DNA of 64,000 nt from the NCBI GenBank assembly GCA_051651625.1, contig JBOFSQ010000103.1, forward strand, positions 62,001 through 126,000, in the 5' to 3' direction. A model generated the notes under the pieces. It saw only the letters and a list, made by a program, of their open reading frames with translations, searched no databases and was not told where the DNA came from. The stretch is from JBOFSQ01 sp051651625 (GTDB lineage Bacteria > Planctomycetota > Planctomycetia > Pirellulales > Thermoguttaceae). Each line of letters begins with the position of its first letter. Within the stretch, counting starts at the first letter, position 1. Positions 52,917 through 60,497 of this stretch are shown piece after piece. A program made the translations under genes and the position numbers.

Positions 52917-53798
52917 ATGGAACTGATACTGAAACCGCAACAGATTGAGGGTCGAATTTTTACGCTTCGCGGCGTGCAGGTGATGCTTGACCGCGATTTG
53001 GCGGAGTTGTACGGCGTGGACACCAAGGTCTTAAATCAAGCGGTGAAGCGCAATATTGAGCGATTCCCTTTGCTTTTTCGCTTTCAGCTATCGGACGAAG
53101 AAAAGAATGAACTGGTCACAAATTGTGACCGGTTCAAAAACATGAAGCACGCATCCGTTTCCCCCTATGCTTTTACCGAGCAGGGCGTAGCGATGCTTTC
53201 GGCGGTATTACGCAGTGAGACCGCGATCAAAGTGAGCGTGCAAATCATTTCCGCATTTGTCGCAATGCGGAAAATGTTGGCGGGCAATGCCCTGTTAACG
53301 CAACGTGTAGACAAAATCGAAATCAAACAATTGGAAACCGACCAAAAAATTGAGCGGGTTTTCAAAGCGTTAGAAAATCAATCCGAGCCGCCGCGCGAAG
53401 GCATATTCTTTGACGGACAAGTTTTCGACGCCTACACGTTTGTCGCAGATTTAATCAAAAACGCAAAGAGCGACATCGTTTTGATCGACAACTACGTTGA
53501 CGAAAGCGTACTCACTTTGCTGAGTAAACGCAAGCCGAATGTTGTCGCTACGATTTACACGAAAACTGTGAACAATACATTAAAACTTGATTTACAGAAA
53601 CACAACGCACAATATCCGGCGATTGAAATTAAAACGCTTGCCGACAGCCACGACCGATTTTTGATTATCGACCGTAAAGAACTGTACCACATCGGCGCGT
53701 CGCTGAAAGACGTGGGGAAAAAGTGGTTCGCATTTTCAAAAATGGACTCGCTGATAAATGAACTGCTCAACAAGTTAGACCCGCTTTCGCCGGAATGA
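52917..53798 (+). CDS. ORF6N-domain DNA-binding protein
   Basis: The product has 293 residues. The N-terminal ORF6N domain (about 8-95) reads RGVQVMLDRDLAELYGVDTKVLNQAVKRN, RFPLLFRFQL and AFTEQGVAMLSAVL, as in phage antirepressor-like proteins found in many bacterial chromosomes. A coiled-coil linker (about 130-160) is followed by a C-terminal phosphatidylserine/PLD-like domain: FVADLIKNAKSDIVLIDNYVDESVL and HDRFLIIDRKELYHIGASLKD. Such proteins are common accessory genes without known function. It has no ars relevance and marks foreign DNA in the island. Confidence 0.88.
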   Translation: MELILKPQQIEGRIFTLRGVQVMLDRDLAELYGVDTKVLNQAVKRNIERFPLLFRFQLSDEEKNELVTNCDRFKNMKHASVSPYAFTEQGVAMLSAVLRSETAIKVSVQIISAFVAMRKMLAGNALLTQRVDKIEIKQLETDQKIERVFKALENQSEPPREGIFFDGQVFDAYTFVADLIKNAKSDIVLIDNYVDESVLTLLSKRKPNVVATIYTKTVNNTLKLDLQKHNAQYPAIEIKTLADSHDRFLIIDRKELYHIGASLKDVGKKWFAFSKMDSLINELLNKLDPLSPE

Positions 53799-53846
53799 CG
53801 AAGCGAAGTTAACACTGTTTCTCGATTCGTTGAGGACTATTGCCAA

Positions 53847-54387
53847 ATGAAAAATAACATCATTGAAGTGAAGGCAACGCCTGTAAAGACGCTTCAAAAA
53901 GAGGGCGTTGATTACATTTGCATTACCGATATAGCCCGACTCAAAAATCCGATTGAACCCAAAGATGTGGTGAAAAATTGGATGCGGCTGAAAAACACTT
54001 TGGAATATCTCGGTCTTTGGGAACGGCTGAACAACCCCGACTTCAAAGGGGTCGAATTCGACCCCCTTCTAGCGGCGGCTGGGACGAATGCTTTTACGAT
54101 GAGCCCAACGCGATGGGTTGAAGTTACTGGCGCAATCGGACTTGTCACCAAAAATGGAGCCAATGGCGGGACGTTTGCGCAAAAGGAACCCAGACTTGAA
54201 GGGCAACATTCGTGATTACGCCACAATCAATGAGTTGATCTGCCTCTCCAACATTGAAAATCTGAATGCTGTTTTTATCAACGATGGATTGCCACAGAAA
54301 GACCGTCTGGTCAGATTAAATCAAATTGCCATCCAACAGATGCGAGTTTTGTGCGAAGTCGAGAATCGAAAACTTTTGAAAGGTTGA
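53847..54387 (+). pseudogene. KilA-N domain gene with internal deletion and frameshift
   Basis: The first part (53847 to about 54180) encodes the KilA-N N-terminus: YICITDIARLKNPIEPKDVVKNWM and a SPTRWVEVTGAIGL segment ending GGTFA. The expected continuation is missing. The C-terminal part reappears in another frame from about 54180 (NPDLKGNIRDYATINELICL, then NAVFINDGL and LNQIAIQQMRVL). Intact relatives are about 270 residues; roughly 90 in the middle have been lost here, so the gene is dead. Together with the ORF6N gene it is phage-related DNA. Confidence 0.85.
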
Positions 54388-54503
54388 CAACCTTCACGAT
54401 GCCGACATTGGAATGGCAATTCGGTCACTCGCTTACGCTTCCCGTGTCCGATTTCATCCGCTGCCATCAAGAACTTGCAGCGACACCACCGAGGTTTACG
54501 AAA

Positions 54504-55193
54504 ATGTCTTACGAATGGTTGATAGCTTTTGGCGGCGTGTTTTTGTTGGGGGTGCAGACTTCGATTAGTCCGTGTCCGCTGACGACGAACATTGCGGCGA
54601 TTTCGTACATCACGCGCCGTGCTGGGAACTCGCGCACGGTACTCTTTTCGGGCGGGCTGTACACGCTTGGGCGCGTGCTAGTTTATTTGGTGCTAGCGAT
54701 TGCGATTCTCTCCGCACTCTTCGCGGGCGGCGAAGCGGTCACGCGATTTTTGCAAACGCAAATTCACGGCTACTTGGGACCAGTGTTAATCGTCGTTGGA
54801 ATGCTACTGCTGGGAATGATTTCGTTACCACTGGGAAGCGTCTCCGGCGAACGCGCACAACGACTCGCCGACGCGCTCGGCATTTGGAGTGCGTTACCAC
54901 TCGGCGCGATCTTCGCACTTGCGTTTTGTCCGACGTCGGCAGCGACGTTTCTTGCGATGGTTACGTTTGCGGCGCAGTTTCAATCGAACGTCGCGTTTCC
55001 GGTCGTCTTCGGCGTTGGCACGGCGGTGCCAGTGTTGATCGTGGCAGGCGTGATCGCGGTCAACGCGAGCCTTCTCGGTCGCGCGTTCGCAATGATGCAA
55101 ACTCTCGACTGGTGGACACGAACCATCACCGGTACACTTTTCATCGTCATCGGTATTTGGTTCTCGCTCAAGTACGTTTATGGCGTTTTGTGA
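54504..55193 (+). CDS. arsG: ArsG-type efflux permease (CcdA/LysE-like, aromatic arsenicals)
   Basis: The product has 229 residues from the ATG at 54504, with GAGG upstream. Six membrane segments are seen. The first carries GVQTSISPCPLTTNIAAISYI and the fourth ALAFCPTSAATFLAMV; the paired CP motifs in helices 1 and 4 are the hallmark of the CcdA-like fold and of ArsG-family permeases. ArsG exports aminophenyl trivalent arsenicals made by ArsEF. It is separated from arsE/arsF by about 5 kb of inserted repeats, phage-type genes and a Cys-rich gene, which suggests a once-compact operon that was broken up. CcdA-type electron transfer is an alternative role. Confidence 0.82.
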   Translation: MSYEWLIAFGGVFLLGVQTSISPCPLTTNIAAISYITRRAGNSRTVLFSGGLYTLGRVLVYLVLAIAILSALFAGGEAVTRFLQTQIHGYLGPVLIVVGMLLLGMISLPLGSVSGERAQRLADALGIWSALPLGAIFALAFCPTSAATFLAMVTFAAQFQSNVAFPVVFGVGTAVPVLIVAGVIAVNASLLGRAFAMMQTLDWWTRTITGTLFIVIGIWFSLKYVYGVL

Positions 55194-55268
55194 ACGTCAC
55201 GAGAGCTATTCATTAGACCTGTTCGGAAACGCGTCAATTTAGACTGTCTGGTGAAAGGTGCAAACCGC

Positions 55269-55421
55269 AACTTTTTTGAAAGGACGACAACAATGAAAGA
55301 ATCAAATCCATTTTTTGCAACGCTTGCGGGAATCTTGTCGTCGTTGCTAGTCGTATTAGGGATGGTGACGTGTTGCGGGATGCCGCTTTTGGCGGGGATT
55401 CTCGCTGCGGTCGGCGTCGGC
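55269..55421 (+). repeat. 153-bp duplicate of the MerT-like gene start
   Basis: 55269-55421 matches 41371-41523, including the ribosome site, start codon and first 43 codons, with few differences. Confidence 0.9.
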
Positions 55422-55463
55422 TGTCCGGCTGCGACAGAACCATCCCCCGCGCGGCCAGAATAG
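55293..55463 (+). pseudogene. Truncated second MerT-like gene
   Basis: This 56-codon frame is preceded by GAAAGGACGACAACA. It encodes the first membrane helix with VTCCGMPLL, then leaves homology at 55422 and ends shortly after (GCPAATEPSPARPE). The remaining two helices and Cys tails of the 41395 protein are absent. It could still make a one-helix CC protein. The following 55464-55884 shows no gene apart from possible promoter-like sequence. Confidence 0.8.
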
Positions 55464-55884
55464 AAGTGAAACCGTCACAGGCACGATTGTACACTCCGCA
55501 TCACAGTCGCTGCGGAGACAGGAATCCAAATCACACGCATCAAGCAAACGCGATAGCGCAAGTGGGAACGCTGGCGTCCCGACAAAATGCCACGCACCCC
55601 ACACTTCCATAAATTGCCACGCTTGCGTTACTGGTATCTGCTATTTTTCCCGCAACGACAACACAACAGCGACTCTCTGCAAAATGCGAGTACCATTGCG
55701 GTAGATTGTTTTGGCATTGTCTCTTTGGCGTCTTCTTTGGCGCGCGGGATTGACGAAAAGTCGTGTGTGTCCTAGGTCAGGATGACCGACGGTGAGAGCC
55801 GCTGCGGAGTTCTGGTTACAGGACTTTTGTCCGTTCCAATCTCGGTTTTTGTACAAGACGTACAGATGAAAGGAGTCGTGTTTC

Positions 55885-56184
55885 ATGTCCACAATTAGTA
55901 CGGGGCGGCGTCAAGCCCAAGGTTATGGCCGTTCGGCTGCCGCAGCGCAGACGCAGCGAGGAAATTCGCAGTCTAGTGCAGCGCGAACGAATGGCCGCAA
56001 CGCCAGCAGTAACGCCAGCGGCAGGAGCGCAACGTCTAGAACCACCAGCGGTGGTGGTTCCGGCTGTGCCGCGTCGTGTACGTTTAGCTGCACGCCAAAA
56101 CAGGCAAACTGCGGCAACACGTCGTCGTGCTGCACTGGCAAGGCAACGTCGTCATCGGCGAAGGCGTATGCCGCAAACAGGTAG
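55885..56184 (+). CDS. Small Ser/Gly/Cys-rich protein
   Basis: The product has 99 residues. AAAGGAG lies 9 bp before the ATG, an excellent ribosome site. The N-terminal two thirds are low-complexity Ser/Ala/Arg/Asn/Gly. The C-terminal third has six cysteines: GCAASCTFSCTP and NCGNTSSCC. There is no signal peptide. It is unrecognised. Composition and position between arsG and a metallothionein-like gene suggest thiol-based binding of metal(loid). The basic, disordered N-terminus could bind nucleic acid or the envelope. Confidence 0.6.
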   Translation: MSTISTGRRQAQGYGRSAAAAQTQRGNSQSSAARTNGRNASSNASGRSATSRTTSGGGSGCAASCTFSCTPKQANCGNTSSCCTGKATSSSAKAYAANR

Positions 56185-56255
56185 AGAAAGGTAGAGAAGG
56201 GGAGGCGGCCACTGTCCCTGTTCGTGCTGGAGACAACACGAACCTACCTTACCCA

Positions 56256-56284
56256 TTGACACTGTTTGCGGTATTCACTACAAT
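56256..56284 (+). promoter_or_regulatory. Consensus sigma-70 promoter of the metallothionein-like gene
   Basis: TTGACA (56256-56261), a 17-bp spacer and TACAAT (56279-56284), 43 bp before the ATG at 56328. The layout is the same as the arsR promoter. Confidence 0.65.
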
Positions 56285-56327
56285 CGTCACCGTGCTTGTA
56301 GTTTGCTCCCCGAACTTCGGTGCGAAG

Positions 56328-56537
56328 ATGATTCGTTTCTCACCACGGAAATCCAGATCGTACTGCAGTGCAGCGTGGGTAACGCTGTTCGCCGTGCCGT
56401 TCGCTAATCAGTCGGGTACGCAGCCGGTTGCCCAGACTCTTGTGGCTGATGTCGCGTGCGCCAAGTGCTGCAAGTGCAAGTCGGGCGGGACGTGTTCCTG
56501 CGGCGACAACTGCAAGTGCGGTAACGCAGATGCGTAA
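56328..56537 (+). CDS. Metallothionein-like peptide with N-terminal hydrophobic leader
   Basis: The product has 69 residues from the ATG at 56328; the frame is open upstream but the promoter lies inside that extension. The first 35 residues are basic then hydrophobic (SAAWVTLFAVPFA), a possible signal peptide. The last 25 hold eight cysteines: CAKCCKCKSGGTCSCGDNCKC. This C-x2-CC-x-C and C-x-C-x3-C-x-C spacing is like metallothioneins. It would chelate Zn, Cu, Cd or arsenite, possibly outside the cytoplasm, which would be unusual. The ribosome site is weak. Confidence 0.65.
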   Translation: MIRFSPRKSRSYCSAAWVTLFAVPFANQSGTQPVAQTLVADVACAKCCKCKSGGTCSCGDNCKCGNADA

Positions 56538-56721
56538 GCGGTAACTATCCGTGATTGCCAGACGGGACTCTTGTGACACACGGTGACAACGCCTTGTTGC
56601 TGTGGTCGCGGGAGTCCCTATTTGGGACTGTGGCGTGGATTTGGGCGTGGTAGAATCTTGACCAGATGTTGATCTCACAACCAAGAGCGGTTGCGAAAAC
56701 TTTAACGAAAGGTTACTTGCC

Positions 56722-57681
56722 ATGCTGACGGACATTTTTAAGAAGGTCGATGCGCGAATCGATCTCACGAAAGACGACGCGATATGTTTGCTCAACGTCG
56801 TCAATGGGTCGCATGGCTACTTCGCGCTGCTTGATAAGGCGAACGAACTCTCGCACGCCGAATACGGACGCCGCGGGTATCTGTTTGCGCAAATCGGAAT
56901 CAACGCCGCGCCGTGTTCTGGCAACTGCAAGTTTTGCTCAATGGCGAAGGACAACTTCGTTGTAGACAAAGTCGTTGAAAAGAGTTTGGACGAGGTTGTC
57001 GAACAGGTCAAGTCGATGGACTTTTCCAAAATCGCTGCGCTGTTCCTCATGACGACCGCAGACTTCGATTCGCAAAAGTTTCTCACCATCGGCGAGGCGG
57101 TGCGGCGACAGTTGCCGGAGCGTGTCGGATTGGTTGCGAACGTCGGTGATTTTTCGCTCGACTACGCGAGGAAGCTCAAAGTAGCAGGATTCACTGGCGC
57201 ATATCACATCGTGCGGCTCCGCGAGCAGACCGATACCGCTCTCAACCGCGACCTCCGTATTCAAACGCTCGACCACATCAAAGAAGCAGAATTGGAGCTG
57301 TACTACTGCGTCGAGCCAATAGGTCAAGAACACACCTACGACGAAATCGTTGACGAGATGCTGCGTGCCCGTGACTACGGCGTTAACATCATGGCGGTGA
57401 TGCGTCGCGTTGGCGTAGCTGGTACAGCATTCACACCGCAGATGGAGATCAACGACATTGAGTTCACGAAAATCGCCGCTGTCACGCGACTAGTGACACG
57501 CCCAACAAAATCAATGAACGTCCACGAACCGATAACAATGGCGACGCTGGCTGGCGTGAACCAATTCTACGCGGAGATCGGCGTCAACCCGCGCGACACT
57601 TCTCACCACACCGAAAACAGTCGCGGATTCGACATCGCAACCGTCGAAAGAATGCTCCTCGCGGCGGGATATGAACTGTAG
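56722..57681 (+). CDS. Radical SAM protein, biotin-synthase-like
   Basis: The product has 319 residues. GAAAGG lies 9 bp before the ATG. The radical SAM cluster is C-x3-C-x2-C in APCSGNCKFCSMA (about residues 63-70). A full TIM barrel follows, including GLVANVGDFSLDYARKLKVAG and YHIVRLREQTDTAL, with YYCVEPIGQEHTYDEIVDEM near the SAM-binding strand. The closest visible relatives are BioB/HydE/PylB-type proteins, but the BioB YNHN and second-cluster Cys patterns are not obvious. The substrate is unknown. It stands alone after the metallothionein-like gene. Confidence 0.8.
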   Translation: MLTDIFKKVDARIDLTKDDAICLLNVVNGSHGYFALLDKANELSHAEYGRRGYLFAQIGINAAPCSGNCKFCSMAKDNFVVDKVVEKSLDEVVEQVKSMDFSKIAALFLMTTADFDSQKFLTIGEAVRRQLPERVGLVANVGDFSLDYARKLKVAGFTGAYHIVRLREQTDTALNRDLRIQTLDHIKEAELELYYCVEPIGQEHTYDEIVDEMLRARDYGVNIMAVMRRVGVAGTAFTPQMEINDIEFTKIAAVTRLVTRPTKSMNVHEPITMATLAGVNQFYAEIGVNPRDTSHHTENSRGFDIATVERMLLAAGYEL

Positions 57682-57710
57682 GTAGGGCTTTCGCAATGAA
57701 GTTTTCGTTT

Positions 57711-57845
57711 CGTCATTCCCGCGAAAGTGGGAATCTATCATCACAGCAATTCGTGGACGCTGCGTCCGTCCTTTTTGTCACTCGCTTACGCTTCGTGTTC
57801 TTATTGACGTAACGCATTAAGAACACGAAGCGTAAGCGAGTGCCC
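57711..57845. repeat. Second copy of the 22-bp-stem composite repeat (loop inverted)
   Basis: It is homologous to 41142-41275. The 20-bp loop (57801-57820) is the exact reverse complement of the loop at 41231-41250, while the flanks keep the same orientation. Confidence 0.92.
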
Positions 57846-57862
57846 GAATCAGCACGCGAAGC

Positions 57863-57995
57863 CTGTTCGGAAACTTTCACCCGCACAGCGGTTCGGCATA
57901 GCCGAACCCTCCAAACGCCTACGGCGTTGATAACTGGAGGGTTCGGCTATGCCGAACCTCAACCACTCCGCCCAGCTTGCTTTTTCGGAAAAGTT
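57863..57995. repeat. Element IV copy 1 (TTCGGCATAGCCGAA palindrome)
   Basis: The end motif CTGTTCGGAAAC is followed by a long hairpin. Arm 57890-57913 (GGTTCGGCATAGCCGAACCC then TCCA) pairs with 57935-57958; each arm is itself a palindrome. It ends near TTTTTCGGAAAAG. No gene is in 57682-58086. Confidence 0.85.
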
Positions 57996-58086
57996 TCCCT
58001 AGGTAGCCTGTATCGCCACGAAAAGTCGGTTATACTGGGCCGCCTTGGTTCGGGTTGGTTTTTGTCATCGAGCGAGTTTTGCAGAC

Positions 58087-59523
58087 ATGTTGTGCCGTTT
58101 TCTTCACGCATCTGATTTTGGACTCGACTTACCGATAGAAGGTTGTCTTGAGTTTCCGGCGGAAATTGAGACACGTTTTCAGGCGGCGTCGCGGCGTGCG
58201 GTCGAACGTGTTGTCGATACGGCGATCTTGGAAGAGGTCGATTTCGTCGTCTTGAGCGGCGGACTGGTGCAGCTTGCGAAGACCGGCCCTTCGACGGCGG
58301 TGTTTCTCGTTCGCCAGTTGGAGCGTTTGGCGTCGGCACGGATACCGGTCTACTGGGGCGGCGGCCCAGACGATACTCCCGATGACTGGCCGTCAACGTT
58401 CGTTTTGCCACCGAACGTTCACCGTTTTCCGAGCGACACCGTTCAAGAGTTTATCGTTGAACGTGAGCACGTTCCGATTGCGAGAGTTGTCGGGATGAGT
58501 CGCAACCACCGCGACGTTGCAATCAAAGTTGGCGGTTTCACACCCGACGTTGCCGGACTTTTTACGGTTGGTGTTGTAAACGGCGAAATTGATCCGCAAG
58601 TTTTTGACGCGGCGGCGATCCCGTTTTGGGCCGTCGGTGGACGCGGGCAGCGAAGTCTCCAGCGCGGTATCGCACGACGCGCGGCGGCACACAGCGACAC
58701 TGATCGCGGTTCTGAACGTCGTGCTGCGAATGCGTTTGTTGCAGTTCCTTACATCGTTCACTATGCAGGGCCTCCGCTGGCACGTTCGCCGCGGGCATTA
58801 GGTGATTACGGTGCAACGCTCGTTGAAGTCGAACAGGGCGTTCAGCCGCGACTCACACTCATTCCAACGTCGCCTCTGCGGTGGGTTGTCGAAAAAATCG
58901 CTCTCACCGACGGTATGACAGAGACGCTCCTTGCACAAGCAATATCCGAACAGATCGAGCGTCTCACAGATACCGCGCGGCGTACAGAGACCGACACAAT
59001 CGTTTCGCTGCGTCTCACGGAGACGCGGGCCGATCACCCGCTATTTCCCAAACTGCGATCTGCGACGGCAATCAACGAACTTTTGAGTCGCTGGCGAATC
59101 GTCCCCGACGATTTGACGAAACCGCTCTGTTGGATTTTGTCGCTAGAACTTGAAACGCCCGCAACGCTTCCGCAACCGCTCTACGACCAGCAGACGATTC
59201 TCGGCGACTACTTGCGACTCGTTCGCCATCACCAAACGCACCCAGAGATTCCGCTCGATCTCTCGTCGTTTTTGCCGCCCGGACTTTTGTCGCAGCCAAT
59301 CGCTTCGCGTCTCTTGCTAACGGAACGACCAACCGCTGCAACGATTGGCGAAGAAGAGCCGCAAACCTCCGAAGACGGAGCGGCAACGAACGTTGTAGAT
59401 GTTGACGACTCATCACATCCGCTCAATCAGACGGCGGCACAACAGCGTCGCCAGACACAACTTCTCCGCGATGCCGCACTCCTCGGCAGCGAACTTCTCG
59501 GCCAAACGCGACCGGGGTTCTGA
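58087..59523 (+). CDS. Catalytically degenerate YhaO/SbcD-like metallophosphoesterase
   Basis: The product has 478 residues from the ATG at 58087. The order of segments follows YhaO-type DNA-repair exonucleases: RFLHASDFGLDLP, VDFVVLSGGLVQL, RIPVYWGGGPDD, LPPNVHRFPSDTVQEF, FWAVGGRGQRS, GPPLARSPRALGDYGATLVEVE. At each place the metal ligand is changed. DxH is DFG, GDxxD is GGLVQ, GNHD is GGPDD, and GHxH is GGRGQ. The fold is therefore probably kept without nuclease activity. The C-terminal 200 residues are helical. No SbcC-like ATPase follows in the window. A structural or regulatory role is inferred. Confidence 0.75.
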   Translation: MLCRFLHASDFGLDLPIEGCLEFPAEIETRFQAASRRAVERVVDTAILEEVDFVVLSGGLVQLAKTGPSTAVFLVRQLERLASARIPVYWGGGPDDTPDDWPSTFVLPPNVHRFPSDTVQEFIVEREHVPIARVVGMSRNHRDVAIKVGGFTPDVAGLFTVGVVNGEIDPQVFDAAAIPFWAVGGRGQRSLQRGIARRAAAHSDTDRGSERRAANAFVAVPYIVHYAGPPLARSPRALGDYGATLVEVEQGVQPRLTLIPTSPLRWVVEKIALTDGMTETLLAQAISEQIERLTDTARRTETDTIVSLRLTETRADHPLFPKLRSATAINELLSRWRIVPDDLTKPLCWILSLELETPATLPQPLYDQQTILGDYLRLVRHHQTHPEIPLDLSSFLPPGLLSQPIASRLLLTERPTAATIGEEEPQTSEDGAATNVVDVDDSSHPLNQTAAQQRRQTQLLRDAALLGSELLGQTRPGF

Positions 59524-59535
59524 ACGGCGTGCCAA

Positions 59536-60300
59536 TCACTTCAGCATTGGAAGCTGAATCGTTGGGAGTTTGTCGCGGAAAGCACGCTCTTCCGGCGGCT
59601 GACCCTGACCGTGAAGGGCGTAGTCAACGTAGGCCGTCCACGAATCAATGTTGACTCCGTAGTCACGCCCCGTCGCTTTGTGGAGCGAATCCATCGCAGC
59701 ATAACGGATCGACGGAGCCTTGTCGTTTAGCTTCGCGGCGAGTGTTGTCAGCACCGTTTTTTTGTCGCCTTCGGAGAGCGAGTCTCGCGTACCGCACTGC
59801 TGACCGATCCGTTTGATAACCACAATTTGAACGTCTTTGTCGGTCTCTTTTTCCGCCGCACGACAAAGCGCGGTGAGCGATGTTAACTCACGACACGCCG
59901 AGATGCGAACAAATGGCGACTTGTCCGCCAGTGCCTCTTCAAGATATGCGTCGCGGCTGCTGTGCGGGATTTTCCCAATCGCTTCAACAGTATCGCGCCG
60001 CAGATTCGGATCGGGGTTCGACTGGTATTCCAGCACCAACTGACCGAGAAGAACTTCCTGTTCACTCGTCGGTGCTACTTTCCCTCTGTTCCCTTTTTCG
60101 CGGATCGCCTCGCGCCGCTCCGAAGGCGTCGTTAGACCTGCAATCTTGTCGGACCGCATCGAAAACGGCGGACGTTTCCCCCAATTTTCATTTTCAACCG
60201 CGCACCCCGCAAACGAAACGAGTACGCAAACGCCCACTAAACCGACGACGCTGCGTCTCGCACTCCACAACATATTTGTCAATCGCCATTGTTTTGTCAT
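59536..60300 (-). CDS. HEAT-repeat-like lipoprotein
   Basis: The product has 254 residues. AAGGAGG lies 7 bp before the ATG at 60300. It has a lipoprotein signal with lipobox FAGC at about residue 33. Residues about 85-205 form HEAT-like helical pairs: NLRRDTVEAIGKIPHSSRDAYLEEAL, SPFVRISACRELTSL, APSIRYAAMDSLHKATG. Such proteins scaffold interactions at the membrane; the partner is unknown. It is convergent with the preceding phosphoesterase-like gene, 12 bp apart, and no clear terminator lies between them. Confidence 0.82.
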   Translation of the reverse strand: MTKQWRLTNMLWSARRSVVGLVGVCVLVSFAGCAVENENWGKRPPFSMRSDKIAGLTTPSERREAIREKGNRGKVAPTSEQEVLLGQLVLEYQSNPDPNLRRDTVEAIGKIPHSSRDAYLEEALADKSPFVRISACRELTSLTALCRAAEKETDKDVQIVVIKRIGQQCGTRDSLSEGDKKTVLTTLAAKLNDKAPSIRYAAMDSLHKATGRDYGVNIDSWTAYVDYALHGQGQPPEERAFRDKLPTIQLPMLK

Positions 60301-60372
60301 TTCGAGCCTCCTTGCGTACAGAGAATCGTAACGACTTTCGCCGGAGCGGGCAAGAGGAGTTTTTTTTGATCA

Positions 60373-60497
60373 GCAAAGCGGTTCGGCATAGCCGAACCCT
60401 CCAACGCGCCTACGGCGTATGATACTGGAGGGTTCGGCTATGCCGAACCGGAACTACCAAATCGCCCAAACTTGATTTTTCCGAACAACAAGTCTAA
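60373..60497. repeat. Element IV copy 2, overlapping the amrS stop codon
   Basis: It has the same TTCGGCATAGCCGAACCCTCCA arm and its inverted partner (TGGAGGGTTCGGCTATGCCGAA). Its right end TTTTTCCGAACAACAAGTCTAA supplies the TAG stop of the gene at 60494 (complement of CTA at 60494-60496). Confidence 0.85.
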
